NCBI RefSeq assembly: GCF_003264365.1
Contig: NZ_PYAK01000040.1
Location: 1 to 52,703 of the forward strand
Length of the DNA: 52,703 nt
Reading direction: 5' to 3'
DNA from: Micromonospora noduli
GTDB lineage: Bacteria; Actinomycetota; Actinomycetes; Mycobacteriales; Micromonosporaceae
The notes beneath the pieces are model-generated. The model was not told the origin of the DNA. It did no database searches and worked only from the letters and a program-made list of their open reading frames with translations. Below are positions 23,350 to 31,720 of the stretch, piece by piece. A program made the position numbers and the translations under genes. How positions within the stretch are numbered: the stretch's first letter is position 1; each line of letters starts with the position of its first letter.

Positions 23350-24930
23350 TCAGATCACGGCCTCGCCTGCGGGGGCGGGGGTTTCCGCGTCTACCCGGTG
23401 GGCTCGCACCTTGTGGCCGACGCTCGTCAGGCAGCGGCCGCTGGGGAGGTCGAAGCGCCAGCCGTGCAACTGGCAGGTGAGCTGGTCACCGTCGACGATG
23501 CCGAAGCGGGTCAGGTCCGCCTTCAGGTGCGGGCACCGCCGCTGCACCACCCAGTCGCCCAACGTGATGTCCTCGGCGTCGGTGCTGCGTTCGTGCTCGT
23601 CGTACCAGCCCTCGGCGTACTGGAGCCGCTCCTCGGAGAGGCACTTGAAGAACGCGTAGACGAACTCGTTGTACTGGCCGATCCGGGCCGCCGAGAACCG
23701 GCAGGACAGGAAGAGCGAGTTGACCCAGTCCACCTCGTCGATGAAGAGCAGGTGTTCGATCAGCGACCGCTCGGTCCGGAACCGGTAGCGCACCTTCTCG
23801 TCCGCGTACGGCCGGACCTCCTTGCCGGGGAAGTCCACCACGATCGACTCGACGCTTTCGCCGTCATACCCCACCAGGTCGAAACGGACCGGGCCGCCGA
23901 CCCCCTTGGCCAGGTAGATCGACTCGTCGAGCAGCGGCTCGATCCGACGCTTCATCTCGCCGAGCACGTCCACTTCGGGGTGCCGCCAGGACGCCTTCTC
24001 CGCCTCGATGATCGGGCGCTTGCGCTCCCGCATCTCCTCCAGGTGCGCGACCTTGTTCGCGAAGAACTCCTGCACCGGCACCGGGTGGGTGGTGCTCGCG
24101 CCCTCGGTGGTGACCTCGGCGACGCTGCCCGGCAGCAGCACGATCCCGTTGGTGCCGCCGACCTTGGCGTACTCCGACAGGAAGACGGACTGGTCGGGGA
24201 AGATGTTGCCCTCGTCGCCGTGGATGTCGTTGAACTGCCACAGGGCGTCGTCGAGGAAGCACGGCGGGCCGGCGATCGGGAAGACGTGCGACGCCTTCAG
24301 GTCGTCGATGTACCGCCAGGTCCTGTCGAACTGCCGGTCACGCTTCTGCTTGCCGAACGCGGTCTTCGCCGCCTGCGGCAGTTCGTAGACCATCGGGTAC
24401 CAGATCGCACCGGAGAACTGGAGCAGGTGCGCGTGCACGTGCCCCAGTTCGGCGAAGACGCTCAGGTCGGTGGGGCGGGCGTCGTTCTGGTTGAGCAGCC
24501 GCACACCCTCGTACTCGACCCAGAGCGAAGAGTCGCCGATCGGCCCGTCGGTCGGGCTGGTCAACGCCTGAATCATGATCTTCAGGCCGCCGGGCAGCTC
24601 CACCACCTGCTCGTTGGGCGCCTTCAGGAACTTGGTGAAGCCCAGCGCCCGGAACTCGTCCTCCATCTCTGAGGTGGGGAACTCGGGGAGCAGGACCGTG
24701 GCGTCCTTGGAGACGAAGTCGCGCAGGTGCTTCGCGTCGAAGTGGTCCCGGTGCAGGTGGGAGACGTACAGGTAGTCGACCTGGCCCAGGCTCTCCCAGT
24801 CCAGCAGTGAATTATCCGGGAACGGGAACCACGACGCGAAGTAGGCCGGGTTGACCCACGGGTCGCACAGGATGCTGCCCGCGGCCGTGTCGATCCGCAT
24901 GCTGGCGTGCCCGGTTCCGGTCACTCGCAC
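23350..24930 (-). CDS. Metallo-beta-lactamase-fold protein with C-terminal Rieske [2Fe-2S] domain
   Basis: 526 residues from GTG 24930, with GAGGGGGA upstream. Residues 1-280 form an MBL fold of the UlaG/CMAH-like kind: CDPWVNPAYF, then H58-x-H60-x-D62-H63 (SHLHRDH), and LLNQNDARPTD with a further metal-ligand Asp. A middle region of about 150 residues is unassigned. Residues 460-510 are a Rieske domain: C466-P-H468 and C486-x2-H489, ending WRFDLPSGRCL. The combination recalls CMP-Neu5Ac hydroxylase, where the Rieske domain is N-terminal; here the order is reversed. It could be an oxygen-dependent hydroxylase, with substrate and electron donor unknown. Confidence 0.85.
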   Translation of the reverse strand: MRVTGTGHASMRIDTAAGSILCDPWVNPAYFASWFPFPDNSLLDWESLGQVDYLYVSHLHRDHFDAKHLRDFVSKDATVLLPEFPTSEMEDEFRALGFTKFLKAPNEQVVELPGGLKIMIQALTSPTDGPIGDSSLWVEYEGVRLLNQNDARPTDLSVFAELGHVHAHLLQFSGAIWYPMVYELPQAAKTAFGKQKRDRQFDRTWRYIDDLKASHVFPIAGPPCFLDDALWQFNDIHGDEGNIFPDQSVFLSEYAKVGGTNGIVLLPGSVAEVTTEGASTTHPVPVQEFFANKVAHLEEMRERKRPIIEAEKASWRHPEVDVLGEMKRRIEPLLDESIYLAKGVGGPVRFDLVGYDGESVESIVVDFPGKEVRPYADEKVRYRFRTERSLIEHLLFIDEVDWVNSLFLSCRFSAARIGQYNEFVYAFFKCLSEERLQYAEGWYDEHERSTDAEDITLGDWVVQRRCPHLKADLTRFGIVDGDQLTCQLHGWRFDLPSGRCLTSVGHKVRAHRVDAETPAPAGEAVI

Positions 24931-25128
24931 CGCACAGTCCCCCTCAAACAGACAATCAGGTGTACGCCAAACGCTACCGGAGCGAGTCTGACCGCCGCCC
25001 CGCGACGCCGGTAGTGCCGTCCAGCCCGTGTGGGGCAGGGCCGATGGCCAGGAAACCCCCACCCCACCGCACCGGGTACGAGGCGTGCCAGACTAACCAA
25101 AGATCCGATCGCGAGGGAAGGACCGACA

Positions 25129-25350
25129 GTGGCAGGAAGCGAGCCGGTAACGTCGCCAGACCAGCACAAGCCCGGGCACCGCAAGGCCGGGCAGATCGGC
25201 GCCGTGCTGTCCGCACTGGCGCTGCTGGCGATGATCTGCGGCAACCACGAGGGCAGGGTCGAGGACATCTGGCTGATCGGCCTGGCCGCGCTGCTGCTGA
25301 TCATCGTGATCGGCGACATCGTGTTGCGGCGCAGCGGCCTGCGCTCCTGA
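25129..25350 (+). CDS. Small membrane protein, DUF2631-like
   Basis: 73 residues from GTG 25129, with GAGGGAAGGA about 6 nt before it. A hydrophilic N-terminus of about 23 residues is followed by two hydrophobic segments (IGAVLSALALLAMIC and IWLIGLAALLLIIVIGDIVL) and a basic C-terminus RRSGLRS. It resembles the DUF2631 proteins that actinobacteria keep near the dxr/cdsA region. Function unknown. Divergent from the MBL-Rieske gene and convergent with the DivIVA-like gene. Confidence 0.75.
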   Translation: MAGSEPVTSPDQHKPGHRKAGQIGAVLSALALLAMICGNHEGRVEDIWLIGLAALLLIIVIGDIVLRRSGLRS

Positions 25351-25385
25351 CCCGACCCACCGCCGGACGACCGGCCGACGTACGC

Positions 25386-25420
25386 CGAGGGCCCGCCCCC
25401 ACCCGGGGGACGGGCCCTCG
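25386..25420. terminator. Bidirectional GC-rich terminator hairpin
   Basis: CGAGGGCCCG (25386-25395) pairs with 25411-25420, with five more C-G pairs inside. Convergent genes end at 25350 and 25438. Confidence 0.8.
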
Positions 25421-25437
25421 TCCGTATCGCGTCGGGG

Positions 25438-26601
25438 TCAGCGCCCGAAGAGGATGTCCTGCACGTCCTTGAGCGCGGCGTCGACCTCGGCCTCGAAGTA
25501 GCCACCCGGCACCAGGCCGAACCGGAGCGTGTCCAGGTCCTTCGGGTCGACCGGCATCGGGTTGCGGCGCTGCATGCCACCGAGCAGGGTGTCGAAGAAC
25601 CGGTCCACCTGGTCGGGGTCGTACCCGCTGCCGAACCGGCGCACCTGGAAGCTACGACGGATCTGGTCCACCCGGTACAGGTCGCTGCCGGGCGGACCGG
25701 CCATCGGCGGACCACCCATCGGCGGGCCACCCATCGGGGGGCCGGCCACCGCGGGCGGACCGGCCATCGGCGGGCCACCCATGCCCTGCTGCGGCAGCGG
25801 AGGCGGACCGGCCGGACCACGGCGCATGTCGCGCAGATCCCGCTCCGGCATCCGGATCTCGGCCGTCATGTCGGCGCGACCGTGTCGCCCGGCCTCGAAG
25901 CCGTCGAAGCGCGGCTCCTCCGGCGGCGGCGGATAACCGCCGGGCGCGCGCTGGTCGTCGGCGCCGTACCCGCCGCGCTGATCATCCTGGCCGTAGCCAC
26001 CGGGTGAGCGCTGGTCGTCCGGGGGGCCGTACCCGCTGGGACCGGCGGGCAGGCCGCGCTGCGGCATGCCGTGGCCACCCATCGGGCCGGGGCCCATCGG
26101 GCCACCGGGACCCATCGGGGGGCCGGCCGGGCCACGTGGCGCGTCGTAACCACCGCCGCGGGGGGCGTCGTACCCACCGGCGAAGGCACCGGTCGGCTCG
26201 TCGTAGCGGCCGTAGGGCGGGCCAGCCTGCGCGGGCATCGGCCGGGGCGGCATCGGCTGCGGGACCATGCCCCGGTCATCACGCATCGGCGGACCCATCC
26301 GGTCCGGTGGGCCCATCCGGTCACCCATCCGGGGGTCGCCACCGCGTCCGGCGCTGTTGCGCTCCTCCAGCTCGGCCAGCTGCCGCTCGACCCGGTCCAG
26401 GTGCAGGTCGACCTGCCACTCGTCGTAGCCGTTGAAGCGGACCCGGAAGACGACGTCATGAACCTCCTGGGAGGCCACCGGGGCACCGACCTGTCGGCCG
26501 TCGAGCGTCGCCTCGACCCGGTCGAGGAAGGCATCCACCTCGTCGACCTTGTATCCCCGGCGGAGCGCCTTGCGCCGGAAACGCTGACCCTGACTCGCCA
26601 C
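25438..26601 (-). CDS. DivIVA-domain protein with Pro/Gly/Met-rich linker
   Basis: 387 residues from GTG 26601; AGGAGA lies 5 nt upstream. Residues 4-30 (FRRKALRRGYKVDEVDAFLD) are a DivIVA-type motif, followed by a short coiled region with RVERQLAELEERN. Residues 85-310 are low complexity (GPPDRMGPPM, GGPPMGGPPM, GGYDAPRG), with DNA-level repeats around 25695-25785. The C-terminus carries a second motif of the same kind, IRRSFQVRRFGSGYDPDQVDRFFDTL. DivIVA motifs target membranes of negative curvature at poles and septa; two per chain joined by a disordered linker suggests a scaffold. Probably transcribed after rlmN, 31 nt away. Confidence 0.8.
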   Translation of the reverse strand: MASQGQRFRRKALRRGYKVDEVDAFLDRVEATLDGRQVGAPVASQEVHDVVFRVRFNGYDEWQVDLHLDRVERQLAELEERNSAGRGGDPRMGDRMGPPDRMGPPMRDDRGMVPQPMPPRPMPAQAGPPYGRYDEPTGAFAGGYDAPRGGGYDAPRGPAGPPMGPGGPMGPGPMGGHGMPQRGLPAGPSGYGPPDDQRSPGGYGQDDQRGGYGADDQRAPGGYPPPPEEPRFDGFEAGRHGRADMTAEIRMPERDLRDMRRGPAGPPPLPQQGMGGPPMAGPPAVAGPPMGGPPMGGPPMAGPPGSDLYRVDQIRRSFQVRRFGSGYDPDQVDRFFDTLLGGMQRRNPMPVDPKDLDTLRFGLVPGGYFEAEVDAALKDVQDILFGR

Positions 26602-26632
26602 TATGTCTCCTGGTCTCGTTCGCCACGCCCGG

Positions 26633-27790
26633 TCACGCCGGTGCCTCTCCGGCGCGGTCGGTATTGGTGTCGTTGTCTTCGGCGGCGGCAAGCTGGCCAC
26701 ACGCGCCGTCGATCTCGCGACCTCGGGTGTCCCGAACTGTGGTGGACACCCCGGCGTCGCGCAACCGCCGGACGAACTCCCGCTCGACCGGCTTCGGGCT
26801 CGCGTCCCAGCGGCTGCCCGGCGTCGGATTGAGCGGAATGAGGTTCACGTGGGCCAACTTGCCGGCCAGCAGCCGCCCGAGCAGGTCGGCTCGCCACGGC
26901 TGGTCGTTCACGTCCTTGATCATCGCGTACTCGATCGACACGCGGCGGCCCGTCCGGGCGGCGTAGTCCCACGCTGCGTCCAGCACCTCGGCTACCTTCC
27001 AGCGCTGGTTTACCGGCACGAGTTCGTCGCGCAGATCATCATCGGGCGCGTGCAACGACAACGCAAGGGTCACTGAGAGGTCTTCGCTGGCCAGTCGGTG
27101 GATGGCCGGAACCAGGCCGACCGTGGAAACGGTGATGTGCCGCTGGGACAGGCCGAGCCCCTCCGGAGCCGGGCTGACCAGCCGACGGATGGCCGCGATC
27201 ACCCGGTTGTAGTTGGCCAGCGGCTCGCCCATGCCCATGAAGACGACGCGCGACAGCCTCGGCGGGGAACCCGCCACCACGCCGGAGGCCGCCACCCCGG
27301 CCATGTACACCGCCTGGTCGACGATCTCCGCCGTCGACAGGTTGCGGGTCAGCCCGGCCTGGCCGGTCGCGCAGAACGGACAGGCCATGCCGCAACCCGC
27401 CTGGCTGGAGATGCAGACTGTCACCCGGTCCGGGTAACCCATCAGCACGCTCTCCACCAGCGCACCGTCGTGCAGCCGCCAGAGCGCCTTGCGGGTCGCG
27501 CCGTCATCGCAGGCCAGCTCGCGCACCGGGTTGAGCAATGTCGGCAGCAACTGGTCGGCCAGCCGCTCCCGGGTCGCAGCGGGCAGATCGGTCATCGCCT
27601 GCGGGTCGCGGACCAACCGCCCGAAGTAGTGGTTGGAGACCTGCTTGGCGCGGAAGGCCGGCTCACCCAGCCCGGTGACCAACGCCTGGCGGCCGGCCAG
27701 GTCCAGGTCAGCGAGGTGCTGAGGGGGCATGGAGGCCCGGCGCGCGGCGGGGGCGACCGAGATGGCGGGGATCAAGGGCAGGCTCGTCAT
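26633..27790 (-). CDS. rlmN: 23S rRNA (adenine2503-C2)/tRNA methyltransferase
   Basis: 385 residues. A radical-SAM enzyme that methylates C2 of A2503 in 23S rRNA and A37 of some tRNAs. Cluster ligands C133-x3-C137-x2-C140 (GCGMACPFCATG); the methyl-carrying and resolving cysteines fit C364 (DGACGQ) and one in the cluster region. SAM site VFMGMGEPLANYNRV. A full N-terminal helical domain is present. Lies in the frr-cdsA-rlmN order usual in actinobacteria. The last about 20 residues are acidic and variable. Confidence 0.97.
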   Translation of the reverse strand: MTSLPLIPAISVAPAARRASMPPQHLADLDLAGRQALVTGLGEPAFRAKQVSNHYFGRLVRDPQAMTDLPAATRERLADQLLPTLLNPVRELACDDGATRKALWRLHDGALVESVLMGYPDRVTVCISSQAGCGMACPFCATGQAGLTRNLSTAEIVDQAVYMAGVAASGVVAGSPPRLSRVVFMGMGEPLANYNRVIAAIRRLVSPAPEGLGLSQRHITVSTVGLVPAIHRLASEDLSVTLALSLHAPDDDLRDELVPVNQRWKVAEVLDAAWDYAARTGRRVSIEYAMIKDVNDQPWRADLLGRLLAGKLAHVNLIPLNPTPGSRWDASPKPVEREFVRRLRDAGVSTTVRDTRGREIDGACGQLAAAEDNDTNTDRAGEAPA

Positions 27791-27894
27791 GGCTGGTCCA
27801 GTGTGTCACGCCGTCGGCGGCGGCTGCCGGTCCGGAGGTGTCGAACGGGCCGCGACCGCCGGAGCCGGATGACCAGGTCGCCGTGATTCATACC

Positions 27895-29283
27895 TCAGCT
27901 CACCACCGGCACGAAGACCGCCAACAGCAGGTAGGCCGTCGGCACCGCGAACAGGATCGAGTCCAGCCGGTCCATCAGACCGCCGTGGCCGGGCAGCAGG
28001 TTACTCATGTCCTTGACGCCGAGATCCCGCTTGATCATCGACTCGGCCAGGTCGCCGAGGACCGCCGCGCAGGAGACGGCCACCCCGAACAGCGCGCCCC
28101 ACCAGGGGGCCACCTCGAACATCAGCCACAGCAGCACCGCGCTGCCCAGGGCCGCCGCGGTGACCGAGCCGGCGAAGCCCTCCCAGGACTTCTTCGGGCT
28201 GATCGACGGGGCCATCGGGTGACGGCCGAAGGAGACCCCGGCCGCGTACCCACCGGTGTCGGAGAGGACCACCCCGATCAGCGTGGCCAGGATGCGCAGG
28301 TGCCCATCGCCGGGGGCCGCCGCCAGCAACGCCGCGAAACCGGCGAGGAACGGCACGTAGACGGCGATCAGGGTGGCCGCGGTGAGATCCCGCTGGAAGC
28401 CGGCCGGCCCGTCACCCAACCGCCAGATCATGGTGCCCAGCACGGTGACCAGCAGCCCCAGGCTGAGCGCGTCCGGGCCGGCGTACCAGGCCAGACCCAC
28501 TGTCAACACGCCACCGGCGATCAGTGGCACCAGCGGCGGGTGTGCACCGCTGCGTCGTACCGCGCGGGCCATCTCCCAGATGCCGATGGCGACCGCGGCG
28601 GCGATCACCGGCAGGAAGGCCAACGGATAGAAGGCCAGCGGCACCACGATCAGCGCGCCGAGGCCGAGCCCGACCCCGATCGCCGCGGGAAGGTTGCGCC
28701 CGGCCCGCCCGGTGCCCACCTGCTGGGTGGCCGGTCGGTCGAGGCTGGCCCGACGTCGCCCCTTCGACCGTCGACCGGTCGTCGGAGCCTCGTCCGGCAC
28801 CACCTCCGCCCGGACGGGCGCGAGCTGCTCGGTCGGGTACCCCGGGTCGTCGAAGCGGACGGGAGGGCCGTCGAGACGGCTCGGCTCGTCGAAACGCCCA
28901 CGGTCCGGACCGTCGTAACCGGGCGGCCCCTCCCCCGCGGGAGGTCGATCCGGGTAGCGGTCACCGCGACCCCGGTCGTCGTACCGGTCGGGCTGGTTGC
29001 GGTCGTCGACGTGCCGGTCCCGGTCGTCGAAACGATCGTGCCGGTCGCGGTCGTCGAAACGGTCGTCCGGGCGGACCGGGCGGCCACGCTCGTCGTACGG
29101 GTCCGCTGGGTGCGGGTCGGCGTACGGCCGCGCGTGCGGGTCGGCGTACAGCTCAGGGCCGGCAGCCGGACGGCGGCTCCACTGGCCGGCCTCCAGCTCC
29201 TGCTCCGGCCAGGGCAGCGCCACCGGGCGCTCCGGCCGGTCCCAGCCGCGAGGCTCGCTGCCGTAGGGGTCGGGGTGGGACAT
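27895..29283 (-). CDS. cdsA: Phosphatidate cytidylyltransferase with disordered N-terminal extension
   Basis: 462 residues from ATG 29283. Makes CDP-diacylglycerol from phosphatidate and CTP in the membrane. Residues about 200-462 are the enzyme, with eight hydrophobic segments and the CDP-DAG synthase signature SMIKRDLGVKDMSNLLPGHGG followed by LMDRLD. Residues 1-190 are not part of the family core: mostly Asp, Arg, Pro and Tyr (DDRFDDRDRHDRFDDRDRH and similar), partly encoded by a 27-bp tandem repeat. Lies downstream of rpsB-tsf-pyrH-frr, but separated from frr by a divergent secreted-protein gene. Confidence 0.95.
   Translation of the reverse strand: MSHPDPYGSEPRGWDRPERPVALPWPEQELEAGQWSRRPAAGPELYADPHARPYADPHPADPYDERGRPVRPDDRFDDRDRHDRFDDRDRHVDDRNQPDRYDDRGRGDRYPDRPPAGEGPPGYDGPDRGRFDEPSRLDGPPVRFDDPGYPTEQLAPVRAEVVPDEAPTTGRRSKGRRRASLDRPATQQVGTGRAGRNLPAAIGVGLGLGALIVVPLAFYPLAFLPVIAAAVAIGIWEMARAVRRSGAHPPLVPLIAGGVLTVGLAWYAGPDALSLGLLVTVLGTMIWRLGDGPAGFQRDLTAATLIAVYVPFLAGFAALLAAAPGDGHLRILATLIGVVLSDTGGYAAGVSFGRHPMAPSISPKKSWEGFAGSVTAAALGSAVLLWLMFEVAPWWGALFGVAVSCAAVLGDLAESMIKRDLGVKDMSNLLPGHGGLMDRLDSILFAVPTAYLLLAVFVPVVS
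29014..29067 (-). repeat. 27-bp tandem repeat inside the cdsA extension
   Basis: Two copies (29014-29040 and 29041-29067) differing at four positions, encoding a 9-residue DRF/HDD-type repeat. Flanking DNA contains further degenerate gtcgtcg-containing units. Confidence 0.75.
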
Positions 29284-29664
29284 CACGCACCGCGAAGCGG
29301 CACGAGATCCACCACATGACGCAAGACCACAAGCATCCCCTACACGTGCGATGTTCCTCCGATTGACCGCCCCGACGGTCGGTCGATCCCCGGTGTTCAC
29401 CACCCGGTGGCCGGGAATCCTGCCGAGCCTACTGCACACGCCGGATCGGCACGGCGGACGAGGCACGCCCACGGACACCACCCGCGCCGCCGGCCCGCCG
29501 GCCAGCGACGCCCACCCGTTCAGTACGGCAGACCGGAGGCAATCCGCAGCCGTCGATCCGACTCGTCCGGTGCGCGATCGAGTACTGACCGAACCCGCCC
29601 GGCGTGGTCCGCTGGTGCCGCGCCGGCGCCAGCCCGCGCTTCGCAACGGGGGAAGGGCACTCAC
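29284..29664. other. Divergent intergenic region, no gene seen
   Basis: 381 nt between the starts of cdsA (minus) and the secreted-protein gene (plus). It must hold promoters for both. I could not define a convincing -35/-10 pair or a strong dyad here. Confidence 0.4.
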
Positions 29665-30108
29665 ATGTACAAGTTCGGTCTCGCGGTGTTGACGGTGGCC
29701 GCCATGGTCCTGGGAGCAGGGTCACCGGCCGCCGCCACCACGGCACGGACCAGGATCACCATCGACCGCCATACCAGCGAGCTGTTCCCGTTCGAGCCGC
29801 CCGTCGGCGAGCCGGGAGTGACGTACCCGGCAGCAGGGGTCACCGCCACCGCCCGGAACTGCCCGGCCGGCATCGTCCTCATGTCGGCCTCGCTGGTGCA
29901 GGACGGCCTGCCGACCCTCTGGGCCACCGGGGGACACGGCGCCGGCGAGATCCTCTGCGACGGCGGCACTGTCGAACTCGGGATGGCGTTCGCCCGGATC
30001 GCTCCGGCGCTGCACCCCGGTCGGGCCACCGCCCACTTCTCGCTGCGCGACTGGGACACCAGCGAGCAGTTCGCCGAGAGCACCAGGACCGTCTGGATCC
30101 CCTGCTGA
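29665..30108 (+). CDS. Small secreted protein of unknown function
   Basis: 147 residues; GGGGGAAGGG stands about 8 nt before ATG 29665. Signal peptide MYKFGLAVLTVAAMVLGAG with cleavage after PAAA near residue 25. The mature part is predicted to be mainly beta strand (TRTRITIDRHTSELFPFEPP, later TAHFSLRDWDTSEQFAES) with three Cys (NCPAG, LCDGG and the C-terminal PC). I do not recognise a family. It stands between cdsA and frr, where mycobacteria and streptomycetes have no such gene, so it is probably a lineage-specific insertion. Confidence 0.75.
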   Translation: MYKFGLAVLTVAAMVLGAGSPAAATTARTRITIDRHTSELFPFEPPVGEPGVTYPAAGVTATARNCPAGIVLMSASLVQDGLPTLWATGGHGAGEILCDGGTVELGMAFARIAPALHPGRATAHFSLRDWDTSEQFAESTRTVWIPC

Positions 30109-30117
30109 CCTATGGAA

Positions 30118-30151
30118 CGAGGCCCGTCCCCGACGTCGGGAACGGGCCTCG
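30118..30151. terminator. Hairpin terminator between convergent secreted-protein gene and frr
   Basis: A 17-bp stem with one mismatch (30118-30134 with 30135-30151) and no real loop beyond the centre CGACGTCG; on the minus strand it is followed by TTCC. Confidence 0.75.
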
Positions 30152-30160
30152 AAGCATGGG

Positions 30161-30718
30161 TCACACCTCGAGCAGCTCGGTTTCCTTGTGCTTCACCAGG
30201 TCGTCGATGCTGGCCACGTACCGCTGGGTCAGGTCGTCGAGTTCCTTCTCGGCGCGGCGACCGTCGTCCTCGCCGGCCTCGCCGTCCTTGACGATCCGGT
30301 CCAGCTCTTCCTTGCCACGGCGGCGGACGTTGCGGATCGCCACCTTGGCCTCCTCGCCCTTGTGCCGAGCCACCTTGATCATGTCGCGGCGGCGTTCCTC
30401 GGTCATCTGCGGGAGCAGGATGCGCAGCTGGTTGCCCTCGTTGTTCGGGTTCACCCCGAGGTCCGAGTCGCGGATCGCCTTCTCCATCGCGTTGATCTGC
30501 GAGTTGTCGTACGGCTTGATGATGGCCATCCGCGGCTCGGGGACCGCGATGGACGCCATCTGCGTCAGCGGCGTGGGCGTGCCGTAGTAGTCGATGATGA
30601 CCTTGGAGAACATGGCGGCGTTGGCGCGACCGGTACGGATGGCGCCGAACTCCTCCTTGGCGTGCTCAACCGCACGCTCCATCTTCTCCTCGGCCTCGAG
30701 GAGGGTGTCGTCGATCAC
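30161..30718 (-). CDS. frr: Ribosome recycling factor
   Basis: 185 residues, the family's usual length. With EF-G it splits post-termination ribosomes. Typical parts: MERAVEHAKEEFGAIRTGRA (start of the three-helix bundle), YYGTPTPLTQMASIAVPEPRM (domain II), and EERRRDMIKVARHKGEEAKVAIRNVRR (a landmark in the long helix). The start is ATT- or GTG-like in reading as MIDDTLLEA; the position fits the family. Downstream of pyrH by 73 nt in the rpsB-tsf-pyrH-frr order. Confidence 0.97.
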   Translation of the reverse strand: MIDDTLLEAEEKMERAVEHAKEEFGAIRTGRANAAMFSKVIIDYYGTPTPLTQMASIAVPEPRMAIIKPYDNSQINAMEKAIRDSDLGVNPNNEGNQLRILLPQMTEERRRDMIKVARHKGEEAKVAIRNVRRRGKEELDRIVKDGEAGEDDGRRAEKELDDLTQRYVASIDDLVKHKETELLEV

Positions 30719-30791
30719 CGGTCTCCTCGCCTCCTTCTGTGCTCGTGGTGGGCTCTGCTGAAAGTCGTCAGACCGTCGCCGTCGGCGGGAC

Positions 30792-31559
30792 TCAGGCGGT
30801 GATCAGGGTGCCGATCTTGTCGCCACCCACCGCGCGGATGATGGTGTCGTCACCCTGCGCGCCAAAGACCAGCATCGGCAGGCCGTTCTCCATGCAGAGG
30901 CTGAACGCTGCCGCGTCGGCCACCCGCAGGTTGCGGCGCAGCGCCTCGGAGAAGGTGATCGAGTCGAGCTTACTGGCGGTGGGGTCGATCCGCGGGTCGG
31001 CGGTGTAGACACCGTCCACGCCGTTCTTGCTCATCAGCACCACGTCGGCCCGGATCTCCAGCGCCCGCTGGGCGGCCACCGTGTCAGTGGAGAAGTACGG
31101 CATTCCGGCACCGGCGCCGAAGATGACCACGCGGCCCTTCTCCAGGTGCCGGATGGCCCGCAGCGGGATGTACGGCTCGGCGACCTGGGCCATCGTGATG
31201 GCGCTCTGCACCCGGGTCTCGATGCCCTCCTTCTCCAGGAAGTCCTGGAGCGCGAGGCAGTTCATTACGGTGCCGAGCATGCCCATGTAGTCGGCGCGGG
31301 CCCGGTCCATTCCACGCTTCTGCAGCTCCGCGCCGCGGAAGAAGTTGCCTCCGCCGACCACCACGGAGACCTGCACGCCGCGGCGGACCACTGTGGCGAT
31401 CTGCCGGGCGATGGCCTGGACGACGTCCGGGTCGACGCCGATCGCGCCGCCACCGAAGACCTCACCGGAGAGCTTCAGCACCACCCGGCGGGCACGCCCC
31501 GGCGGCGGTGCCGTCGGATCGTCCAGCTCCAGCGTCCGGTCACTCACAACCTGCGTCAT
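30792..31559 (-). CDS. pyrH: Uridylate kinase
   Basis: 255 residues. Phosphorylates UMP to UDP; bacterial UMP kinases are hexamers activated by GTP and inhibited by UTP. Motifs: RVVLKLSGEVFGG, SVVVGGGNFFRG, RADYMGMLGTVMNCLALQD, and the nucleotide-binding GAGAGMPYFSTDTVAAQRA and KNGVDGVYTADPR. The first 20 residues are a variable extension. Lies between tsf and frr. Confidence 0.97.
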   Translation of the reverse strand: MTQVVSDRTLELDDPTAPPPGRARRVVLKLSGEVFGGGAIGVDPDVVQAIARQIATVVRRGVQVSVVVGGGNFFRGAELQKRGMDRARADYMGMLGTVMNCLALQDFLEKEGIETRVQSAITMAQVAEPYIPLRAIRHLEKGRVVIFGAGAGMPYFSTDTVAAQRALEIRADVVLMSKNGVDGVYTADPRIDPTASKLDSITFSEALRRNLRVADAAAFSLCMENGLPMLVFGAQGDDTIIRAVGGDKIGTLITA

Positions 31560-31631
31560 CCGCCCCGCCCTTCCCCACGCGCACGCCCCGTGCGGCGCGT
31601 ACCGCGAACCTGCCGCTGCCGACCCTATGTG

Positions 31632-31677
31632 ACGAGGAGGCCGCGGTGCCTGTCACGTACACCGGCGGCCTCCTCGT
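31632..31677 (-). terminator. Hairpin between tsf and pyrH
   Basis: ACGAGGAGGCCGC (31632-31644) pairs with 31665-31677; GGTG/CACC extends it inward. It lies 43 nt past the tsf stop, so rpsB-tsf is probably separable from pyrH-frr. Confidence 0.75.
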
Positions 31678-31720
31678 TGATGTCTCCTGCCCACGGGCGC
31701 CAACGGCGCCCGGTGGCGGC

